NCBI GenBank assembly: GCA_003415625.1
Contig: PYIU01000005.1
Location: 625,001-689,000, forward strand
DNA length: 64,000 bases
Reading direction: 5' to 3'
DNA from: Aquanectria penicillioides
Taxonomy: Eukaryota > Ascomycota > Sordariomycetes > Hypocreales > Nectriaceae
Shown here: in pieces, positions 37,561 to 47,500 of the stretch
How the letters are laid out: every line of letters begins with the position of its first letter
Position numbering within the stretch: the stretch's first letter is position 1
The notes under the pieces: generated by a model
The model's input: only the letters and a program-made list of their open reading frames with translations
Told to the model about the DNA's origin: nothing
The model's database searches: none
Made by a program: the position numbers and the translations under genes

Positions 37561-37894
37561 GATTGCGACTGTCGTTGAGATTGGTATTCAGGTTGTCGTA
37601 TCCCTTGCTTCGATATTCGCTTCGGTTGTCTCAATCGCGTTTGCCTTCACCGGCTCAGGGCCCGTCCCTTGAGCTTCCCTAGAGTCTCTTGAAGCTCACT
37701 GCATCCACCAAAATCGAGTTTCCCAGCATATATCAGCAGCACTGCGATACTCCGGGGGCCCGTGAGCTAATCGCGTCCGCAAATTGTCCAAAAGTGCACC
37801 GGGAAGTCGTCGTTAACAATTTCTGGAGTTGGAGTGGTGCCCCAGCATATCATACGCGCTGCCATCCACAAGCTTCAGGAGGCGTGGCAGCTAC

Positions 37895-37904
37895 ATCACG
37901 TGAT
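37895..37904. promoter_or_regulatory. palindromic E-box ATCACGTGAT
   Basis: A perfect 10-bp palindrome with a CACGTG core, as bound by bHLH factors of the Cbf1/Pho4 type. Occupancy is not shown; the call rests on the motif and its promoter position. Confidence 0.45.
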
Positions 37905-37946
37905 ATTAAATCCTGGTTCGCGCCTGAGGCATGCACAATTAAAGTG

Positions 37947-37954
37947 TTTCGCGT
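37947..37954 (-). promoter_or_regulatory. MCB/SCB-like site (ACGCGAAA on the minus strand)
   Basis: The plus strand reads TTTCGCGT, so the complement ACGCGAAA overlaps the MCB core ACGCG and the SCB consensus CRCGAAA. Other CGCG cores lie at about 37855, 37917-37924 (TTCGCGCC), 37959 and 37980. It stands about 245 bp upstream of a gene for an MBF-type factor, suggesting autoregulation (inference). Confidence 0.4.
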
Positions 37955-38161
37955 GCAGGCGCGTCTCCTTGACCGTGGACCGCGTCACCGACGTGCCATC
38001 ATTTCCTGGCGCAACCTCCAACCTGGCAACCAGCTTTTGAGGTCCTCAACCTGCAGCTGCAACCGCCTTATCGACCCTCGTGTACACGCCCAATGTCCTT
38101 GTAGGGCATTTCTTCAGCCTCACGATATCTGATTGATCTCTTCTCCAACAAATCCTCGCGC

Positions 38162-38188
38162 ATGGTTTCCGAGATCACGTCCTCCTAG
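38162..38188 (+). promoter_or_regulatory. 8-codon uORF before MBP1
   Basis: ATG GTT TCC GAG ATC ACG TCC TCC TAG, ending 8 nt before the main ATG. The main start lies in GCCGCCAAGATGG, an almost ideal initiation context. The arrangement could allow reinitiation or leaky scanning. It assumes the transcript starts upstream of 38162. Confidence 0.55.
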
Positions 38189-38196
38189 CCGCCAAG

Positions 38197-40492
38197 ATGG
38201 TCAAGGCCAGTGTCAACCCCAATGCCGGGCCCGGCGTCTACAGTGCCACCTACAGTGGGGTGAGTTGCATTCTATCACTTCTCAAGCAGCACATCTTGTA
38301 CCGTGCTCTTTTGTTGCGAGGCATTCAGAAACGAAACATCAGAAACTTCCGATGTCCTTTTTTGTCAAACCTCTCATTGCAGACCGCCCGACCCCACACC
38401 AACGAGGCTCAGAAATGTTCCCTTTCACTAACAATGTAACCTCCAGATTCCGGTGTACGAGTTCCAATTCGGTACGGATTTGAAAGAGCATGTAATGCGA
38501 CGGCGACATGACGATTGGATCAATGCGACGCATATCCTAAAGGCCGCTGGCTTCGACAAGCCGGCTCGAACGAGAATCCTGGAGCGTGATGTACAGAAGG
38601 ATGTTCACGAGAAGATTCAGGGCGGATATGGAAAATATCAAGGTCCGTTCTTGCGATGCAGTGAAGAATTTTGCCATCTGACATTTATTCACAGGCACCT
38701 GGATCCCACTTCCTGCGGGAGACGCACTAGCAAAACGACATAGCGTTTACGATCGACTACATCCGATCTTCGAGTATGTACCCGGCAACGAAAGCCCTCC
38801 CCCTGCCCCTCGACATGCAAGCAAGCCCAAAGCTCCCAAGTCTCGGCCTCCGCCTCCCAAATGGAACAGTACGTAAAACCTGCGTCGTCTAGCCGAATAT
38901 GCACTAACATGAGAGAAGATGTGCCGCCACCAAAGCCTCCAAGTCAAGAAGAATTCGACAAGGTCGATACACTAATGGCTGAAGACGATACCCCCGATAA
39001 TCTCACAGTGGCATCGGCCTCCTACATGGCGGATGATGACCGTTTCGACATGGCACATACCACCACGGCTCAGAGGAAGCGAAAGAGGGAAGAACTAATG
39101 CAGGACTTGACAGAGCAGCAGCATGCATTATATGGGGATGAGCTGCTCGACTACTTCCTACTCTCTAAGACGGAACAGCCAGCAGTCAAGCCAGACCCGC
39201 CTCCTAATTTTCAACCGAATTGGCCCATTGATGCTGAGGACCACACCGCTCTACATTGGGCCTCTGCTATGGGAGATGTGGATGTTGTCAAGCAACTAAA
39301 GAGGTTCAATTCGGCTTCAGGTGTCAAAAACATTCGAGGCGAGACACCTTTCATGCACTCCGTCAACTTCACCAACTGCTTTGAGAAGCAAACCTTCCCC
39401 ACTGTGATGAAGGAGCTCTTTGATACGTTTGATGCCCGTGACAACCAGGGCTGCACTGTGATTCATCACGCAGCCGTAATGAAGAACGGCCGAGTTTTCA
39501 ATTCATCGTGCTCACGGTATTACTTGGATAATATCCTGAATAAGCTTCAGGAGACGTTGGATCCGAGTGCATTCCAGCAACTACTAGACGTCCAAGACAA
39601 TGATGGAAATACTGCTCTGCATCTGGCTGCCCAGAGGAACGCTAGGAAGTGTATCCGCGCGCTGCTTGGACGCAATGCTTCAACAGACATTTCAAACCAC
39701 GAAGGCGTACGGGCTGAGGATCTGATAATGGATTTGAACGCGACCAAGAAGGAACGCGGCCCTCAGCGCTCATCGTCACCGTTTGCCCCCGAATCTCAAC
39801 GACATGCCTCTTTCCGGGACGCCCTTTCCGATAAAACAACCCGGAAGCCTCCAGCGTCATTCCAATCTGCTGCTGCCAACACTGTTCAATCAAGAATCTC
39901 GCCCCTCATTATGGAGAAATTCCAGGATCTCGCCAAGAGCTATGAGGACGAGTGGCATGAGAAAGACGTAGCCGAAAACGAAGCTCGCCGTATCTTGACG
40001 AACACTCAAACCGAACTAAACTCAGTGCGGCAGCAAATTGCAGAAGTCGAGTCTCAGCTCGAGCCTGACGATGCAGCAAGCAAAATTATGAACGAGGCGA
40101 ACCTTGCAAAACATCAAGTTTTGTCGCTCATCACGCATCAGAACCGGCTTCACGTTCAGCAAGCTGTGGACGGCGACCTAAGCCGTATCAACGGCGACGT
40201 GCAAGAAGAAACATACGAAGAGAGGCTAAACCTAGCCCGACAACTCAGTCAAATCCTAACAGAGCAACGGCATGCCGAGACGGAGTATGTGGACGCGCTC
40301 AGCATGGTGGGAACAGGTGACAAAATTGAGAAGTATAGAAGGCTCCTAAAACGATGCCTGGACCCCAAGGATGGAGAAAGCCTCGACACGAACCTAGACA
40401 GCCTCATTGAGATGATGGAGGAAGAGAGCGATGTTCACGGCATGGATGGTGGGATGGACAGAGAGCCAATGGAACTCAGTGTTGGCATGTGA
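38197..40492 (+). CDS. MBP1: APSES (KilA-N) and ankyrin transcription factor, Mbp1/Res2 type, 668 aa
   Basis: Exons are 38197-38259, 38447-38642, 38695-38868 and 38919-40492; the total is 669 codons including stop. Residues 22-110 form the APSES/KilA-N winged-helix domain ([51 protein letters not shown]). It binds ACGCGT-type boxes of G1/S genes. A Pro/Lys-rich linker follows, then ankyrin repeats between about 249 and 405 ([45 protein letters not shown]). The C-terminal third is a heptad-rich helix with Gln/Glu, likely the Swi6-interaction region. The DNA-binding domain separates it from Swi6. Intron 1 is long for the window (187 nt). The last acceptor is a NAGNAG tandem (38915/38918) that would add one Lys/Asp change. 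Confidence 0.96.
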
Positions 40493-42047
40493 GTAATTTG
40501 ATTGGGCAGCTGAGATTGATATCTCTTTTACATGTTACATATCCTGGCGTGCAGGAGAGCATGGTATGGGGTGGCCTGCTCGGGGCCACATTTCTTTTTT
40601 ACCCGACTTTTGGTGTATTGGTTATTACAGCGCTGGGACGGCTTGAGCGCCAGGCAACTGTTTACGAAATTTGATGGTTTTCATTTTTTACCAATATTCT
40701 TCAATGTGATTACCTTTTGTTGGTGAAGCCCGAGGGAGTGGTCCAGCCAATGCAGCCACTTCAACGGTCATACCGCCTCACCTGGCGTAGCCCGTGATGG
40801 AAACCTGCATTGAACGGGCGCTTTGGTGCCAGCCTTGGCGAGGTGATGGCTTCTTAGATTGGACGAGGAAGCCCGTGCGGCTTATCAGACTAAGCGGTGA
40901 GAGCAGTTGAGGCTCTGGTCGGGTCAGGCGGGATGACGATGAGCGGCCCCGTGATGAAAACTGCTGAGTCCTAAGTTGCGGCGACACGTCGCGACTCCGA
41001 TTGACATTGTGACATTGTGACACGGTGACACGGTGACACAAAGATGTTGGGAAAGGCATCTTTTCCCGGTACGGCACACACCACAGGCCGGCGCGAGATG
41101 TGTGGGGACTCGACACAACTTATCCAGCCTCAAGCACGTCTCAAACTCAAAGTACCTGTACCTGAAGCCGTCGAAAGGAAGCCCTGTAAGACAATCGGTG
41201 CGGACCCGGGCGAGCAATGGCCAGAAGCGGGCATTCGGGTCCAAAGAGGGATGGTCAGCCAAGCCATGTCGGCCAACGAGATGCTGGCCAAGTCCCAAGA
41301 GGGCAACTAGACCTGGAGGGATCCACGGGAGGGGTTTGGTGGTTTGGTAGTTTGTGGTTGTGGATTGGATTGGAGGGGCTGCGAGACAGAGGCGATAATC
41401 CCAGTCCAGTGGCCCGATCTAGCGGACTAAGCAGGTTATATTTTCATGGCTCGCCGAGCAGTCATCAGCTGGAGCCCGGGACTAGATGGATGGTCGCCGG
41501 CGGGACAAGGAGTGCGCCAGTGTTTGAACCTTCTTGGATCATTGTTTGGCGCGCGCTCGCGGGTGAGGGTGATCAATCATGGGTGGTCTGAGTCAGCCCG
41601 CCCGTTTTGGATCGAGTGAAGCCAATATTGATGGTGGAGGAGCTGAAGGGGATGGCGTTTGCTCAAGAGGGAATAGGAGGGGTAGAAGGGGGGCGAATAG
41701 GCAGAAAGGGGGCGGCAGCGCGATGGGGATGGTGGCACATATCACACATCTCCACGTGTGGATACAACAGCGTTGAGGCTCCGGGGGGGCGATGCACGAT
41801 CCCATCTCAGATCATATGTAGCCAATATCGTCTTCGAAACGGGGTTGAGGCAGCAGTTGGCTTGACGACCGGGTGACGTAGTAGGCTTGCAGGAGGATAA
41901 AAAAAGAGTCTCCACGACTGGCCGCGCAGCAGAAGAAGCCGGACGGTTCGTCGGTGGCCTTGGCCTAAGTGGGCTTCTGAGGCTGGAGTCCTGAGGCTGG
42001 CTGGGCATCTGCTCGCCTACATAAGATACGAATAGTTGGACTGGCTT

Positions 42048-42096
42048 AGGCGTAGGCGTAGGCGCTGGCGTAGGCGTCGGCGTTGTCGTCGGCGCT
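42048..42096. repeat. imperfect hexamer array (GGCGTA)n
   Basis: About eight GGCGTA/GGCGCT/GGCGTC units in tandem. On the minus strand they would read Pro-Thr/Pro-Ala repeats in a frame that I do not believe is coding. Confidence 0.8.
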
Positions 42097-43688
42097 TGTT
42101 GCGGCAGCTGGTGAGATGGGAATGAGATCGCCGCGCCCTGGTTGGTCATTGGGACGCTTTGATGCTTGCAGGTCCTGGCTCCATAGGCCGGCTTCATGAC
42201 ACTTGCGGTCCGGGCGGGGCCAAGCAGGATGGAGGATGGCCTTTTTTTTTTCGACTTGGACTGGACTCCAAGACGGAATATGGATCGATCCGGACGGCAA
42301 CAGGGGCAGGGGGAGGGGCGTGGAGGAGGCCAAAGAAGCCCTGACGAAGCATCTCGGGAGCCTGGTAGGATTGACGATGCTGTTGGATGGATGGGTGGAT
42401 AGGGCGGGAGAGCCTTGTTGACCGCGACTGTGGCGACAAGGCGTCGCATCCAAGTAGCGCAAGGCACCTTGAGAGAGACGCCGAGACGCCGAGCGGGTGA
42501 TGGCGGATGAATACCGCTGAGGCAATTCGCCGTCTCGTTAAAATGAAGAGACACACGCACGAGGCGGAATTGGATGACGAGGCCCCCAGGTCGGACATGG
42601 CTTTTCGACTTTGGCATCGGAGCTTGTCTGAGTGGCTCATGACGCTCGCCAGGAGCTCCTGGCCCCCCTCCCCGTTCCCCATCTGATCGACATCAATAGT
42701 TTCGATTTAGGAATCTGACGACGGGCAATGGGAGCAGAGAAGGGCACAGGTGATTTCGAGCGAGGCTTGTAGGTGGGCGTGCTGACAACCCCCATCAGCG
42801 CCAAACCACAAGATGAAAAAAGGGAGGGGTTGGGGGGGATAAGAAATGGTCCATTGTCGGCAGACAACGGCTGTTGTTCTAATACCGTAATAGCAGGGGG
42901 GGGGGTCCTTTTTTTTTCATGATCCATTTCTTACAGTAAAGTATAAGCAGCCAGACGAGAGCGAGGGCCAAGTGGATGTAGGATTCATGGCGGGGGGGGA
43001 GTAATCAGGGAGGGGTTGATTAGCGGTTATGGTACGGACGGGCGATACGGTGAGAGACGGCAAAGTAGAATCGGAAAGCTCGGGCAATGCAAGTTGGTCG
43101 GCAGTCGAGGTGGTTGGATTTGACGAGAGGAGGTCGGTTGAGATCAAACATGGTGCTGACGAAAGAGAGAGGGGACGAGTCGCATGTGACAAGGGGGTCG
43201 GACAAGGGTAGTGAGGGGCTGTTGCTCGTAAGGCTGAAGAGGATGGGATGGGGGATGCTTCTGTTTCCAGTAAGTTGCCTATATTCCGGTGAGGGGGCGT
43301 GTAGGACTTTTCCCGGTAGGACGGAGGTGATACTCTGTCAGGAAAGCGGAATAGAGTGCGACGTCGGGACAAGGATACCTTGTAAGTCGAAGATGGGGGT
43401 TTTTTTTTTGATGGGGTTCGAAAAGGGACCACGGGTCGACTAAAAAAGGCTACGAGTACGAAGGACTATAACGGAACAGCTCCAGCTCCAGCGAGCAGAC
43501 CCGCACAGCCTCCAAACAGGCTAGAGGGAGAGGATACTGTACTTGTACTACGTAGAAAGCGGTCTCTTTGGCGTCTCCCGACAAAAAGTCCCCACGAGGT
43601 GAGATGCAACATGGCACTGAGACGGGCGTTTGCATCTGCGAGGTGCAGAGTGGCTCGGAGCTTTCATGCCAGGGACAGACACAGACAC

Positions 43689-43691
43689 AGG

Positions 43692-43735
<44 letters not shown>

Positions 43736-43773
43736 CACACACACAGGCACACACACAGGCACACACACACACA
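43689..43773. repeat. CA microsatellite grading into a 12-bp minisatellite
   Basis: A pure CA run to about 43733 is followed by three interruptions by AGG at 12-bp spacing. This gives the unit CACACACACAGG, then CA again. Confidence 0.9.
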
Positions 43774-44463
43774 TGGGAGGTGTGAGAGCGCGCGCGTCCA
43801 CGCACACGCATACACACACGCATACACGCACGCATCCCTGGGAGATGATATGCGAGCCGTGTAAGCCCTTGCTCGGTTGCCAGATGTCACCATCCGCCTT
43901 GATGGTCCGAGTCGCACCGTCATTCCTCTTCCGCGAAGTGCACTTCTCCCACAAGCTCAGAAAGCATACAGAGGACAAGCCGGGGCCGAAATACCAAGGT
44001 GATGGCAAGACTATGCACAAACTAAAACAAGGAAAAAGGAAATATGCGCCCATGTACTCCGTAGTAATCTGGAGTCCCATTTTGCAGGACTTGAGCAAGT
44101 AGCCTTATCCCTCCTGCATGTCATTGCAACCCTCTTTGCCGCCGCCGGCCCTACACTACGTCCCTGCCTCAGGCATGTACATGTCAAACGATTTCGATAT
44201 GCCGTTTGTTGGTCCCCGTCTGAACCCCGGCGGAGTTGGTAAGCCCCGGAGACAGGTCTTCGAAACGGGCGGCTGCGTACGTCTAAGTAATGTCGCAGTG
44301 CGTGGTTGGGGGCGATCAGTAAACCTGGATTAACGGCCGTATAGCACGGCAAATATAGCTGACCAACAATCACCAACAAGTTTTTCGGCTTTTTTTCTTC
44401 GTCAATGAGGAAAAGGCTGGCGAGTGATTTCTGTGGGCGCTTGCAGACGCCTCATGCATCAGA

Positions 44464-44503
44464 CGCCGCCGCCGCCGCCGCTTCTTCTTCTTCTTTTTTT
44501 TTT
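44464..44503. repeat. (GCC)n-(CTT)n-T compound repeat
   Basis: Five to six GCC units, then CTT units, then a poly-T run; non-coding. Confidence 0.85.
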
Positions 44504-47500
44504 GGCGCATGGGGGCGGTGGTGGTGGTACTGCTGCTGCTATGCAACTGCAAAGCACATGCGTGGAAGGCGAGAATGGCGTCACGTCGCTGCATCCCATC
44601 TGAGCTGAAAAAAGGGACCCAGGCCCAAATCCTACATGAACGTACATCTGTAGCGTGGGTGGTCCATACAAGGGGGGGCGCAAGGTACCTTACGTCGCAC
44701 CGGGGGAGCGAGAAGCGGCGTGACTTGTTTTTTGTTTTTTTCCTCCTTCTCCTCCGATTACCCTTCTTCGCCATGGTGTTGTGAGCAAATGGGTAGAAAA
44801 GGAACAGCGCGAAAAAAGGAGATTGCGTCGCATTGGAGGCGCAGTGGCGACACCATCACCATGATCCATCATTCATCATAGCCATACTTTTGCAGCGAGT
44901 GGGGCCTAGGACTAGGGGTTGACTCGTGTTGACAGATGACGCTGGTAAGCTGTTCGTGTTTCTAGAAGGCCGTCGGCGAGCACGGGCAGTAGAAGACGGC
45001 GGTTTCGGGTCCTTGTGCCAAATGCCGGGGAAGCAATAGCACCGACGCCTCCCACGGCCATGAATCTGCCCTATTCCTCTCAAGTCCCTGACATGGGTCT
45101 GACCCAAGGACTGTTTTCGCCTTTGTCTCTTTTTGTCTCGGTTTCCTCGTTTTTTGGCCTTTGGGATCGCCTGGGGCCTAGACCTTGTGGTAACGGATCC
45201 TTCCCCCCCTCTGCTGGCCTCGCTCCGCTCTCCTTGGGGGAACAACCAACTGACTTGTTCTGCCTCCCACCCACATGACGAGAGTGTCCAGCTGGGCAAG
45301 GTTGCCGCAGTCGCCGATCGTCGGCGTATGATTCGCTACCGAGACGCTGGGGAAGGTCTCCAACGTTCGACCAACAAGACCAAGACGTGGGACCAAGGGC
45401 TGGTTCAAGCCTTCAAGGGGACCCTGCGTCCTTTTCTTTTTCTTTTTTTCTTTTCTTACAGTGCAATTTGGTTTTTCCGTGTGCGGTTGGGTGCCCGCGT
45501 ATCACTTTGGTTGGACTATAAACAAAGCTGCCCTAATTCGGTTTTCTCATTGCTGAGTCTCTGATATTCTTTCGGTGCATTCTGGCCCGATGGCAAACTC
45601 TGCCTAAACTAGGAAATAGACGTTTCTTGTTGTAACAAAAAGGTGAGTGAGAGTGTGAGAAGGAAAGGGAGGACGGCAACGTCGGGACTTGAGGCCGACA
45701 TTATCAGGATGGGGACCAGGGTGGGAGCCAACGAATTAGTGAACTCAATGTATGCAAGGCAGTCTGGGATGAAGAAACCGATGCAGCATGCGTGGGATCG
45801 AGACCTTGTTTGTTGGCATATGTGAGTACAAAGGTCATTCGTCTTATCCTACTGGCGAGAGCGTGGCGGAAGATTCGGGGTAGCTACTCACCTACTGCAC
45901 TCTGTTAGAGCTGTTTTGGTCAGTTGGTGGCTACCATGTCTTTGCCGTCTCTCCCGCGCTCTTGACAGCTCCAGATGTGCCTTTTACCGGAGATGGTGTC
46001 TCGGGGACGCCTTGATCAGGTCGGCAATTCTATGACAAAGCCTGCTGAATCTCCAGCAAAGCTCGGCAGACATGTCACGGCGACAGCCGAGTCTGCATGC
46101 ATGAGAGACGATGCCCTCTGTCTGGGCACGTTGGCCGCCGCATCTATTCATCCCATCCACCCATCCCTCCACGCTGTGGTGTGCTGCAAGGCATCTGTCC
46201 TATCTTACTTGGAGCTGCTGCGCCGACGTTTTCTCTTCTTCGCAGCAGGGATCTTCAAATGGGGTCAGGTTAGGTTATCCGACCCGCATGCGCATCCATC
46301 CCACATCCATCCATATGCACATCCACAATCCCCAACTCGTGGCATGCCTCCATCAGCAAACAGCAGTATCATCATACATAGTACTCATCATCCATCCATC
46401 CCTCCACCCATGCACGCTGCTCTTGTTTCCGTGGCATGGCATGGGCATGGCATGTCAAGTTATAGCGCCACAGGTGCCCTTGCACGGCCAAACCCCGATG
46501 AGGCATAGAGCGTCCTCTTTTCTTCCCACCATTACCCAATCGCTGCCCGCAAGAGGCCCGACTCAGCTGAGCCCTTCCCGAGCTCTCCCACACTTTGAGA
46601 CAAGTCCGCCCACACTTGCGCACACGCCCAGACGACGCCCACTCCACTCTTTTTTCCCCTCCACATCCACACATCACCCACGTATCCACGCCAGCCCAGT
46701 CAAGCCCGTCCACCACTTCTCATACCGGTCGGTTCTCTCAGGCTCAGGATGGACCACGCGCGACGCCACAGCCAAGAGACCAAGAGCCCAAGAGCAAGTG
46801 CCCGAGAGCAAGGAAGAGCAAGAGCCCAAGAGCCCCGGAGCTGGCCTTCCTACTCCTCCTGTCGTTCATCGTCGTTCCTTGTGGCACCAGAGCACGTAAG
46901 GCTCTCTCCCGTCTGACTCGGGCTTTCTCTCAGGCGCTCTGCTGGGCAATCTCCCCAGGTGGTCTCTGAGGCACTCACTCGCTCGCTCTAATTCCGCCTC
47001 CTCCACTGCCACTGCCGGATTCCTTCCCATAACCCCCCCTCCGACGAGAGTGTGTGTGTTTGTGGCTCTTCTCTCCCTCCGAATCGAGCAAGTTCTAGCC
47101 CATCTCATAGGCCAATACGCATCGGCACCTGGAAATAACAGAGTAGTGCCCGACGCAAATGCCAATGTTCAGCCGGCATGTGTCGCATGGCGCACACAAC
47201 ACACCAACCTAACCCAAACGCAAGGAGGTCTCTCCATGATTCCCTGCTTGGCTGGCCATGATGATTTCTATTGCACGCGGGTCCATCTACCGGAGCCTGC
47301 TCCTCCGCCGCGGGCCGGCACCCGATGATTCTCTTTCTGCGCAGCCAGCACATTGATCTCGGTCCGCCCGGGACACGGACAGGACCACAATAGACTGACT
47401 GCTGCCCAGGTGATGAGGGCCAGACCACTCTGAGGCCCAAGACCCAAGAGCAAGATCAAGCCCAGAAGCCCCGGTCGCTCCACTGCAGTGGCCCTAGTCC

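Larger units (their letters stand above)
37561..38196. promoter_or_regulatory. divergent promoter between ARP1 and MBP1
   Basis: 636 bp between the two start codons. It contains a palindromic E-box, a group of CGCG-core motifs of MBF/SBF type, and a short uORF just before MBP1; these are listed separately. Confidence 0.6.

Noticed and set aside
41742..42617. 291-codon minus frame with Pro-Thr repeats
   Set aside because: Length comes from a hexamer array and GC-rich DNA; overlapping frames are equally long; no recognisable domain.
43689..43773. Regularly spaced CA repeats as a possible CRISPR-like array
   Set aside because: The repeats are a degenerate microsatellite with 12-bp period and no unique spacers, in a eukaryotic genome.
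46111..46899. 262-codon plus frame
   Set aside because: Built from CATCC-like simple repeats and C-rich DNA; no domain, mid-frame composition changes.
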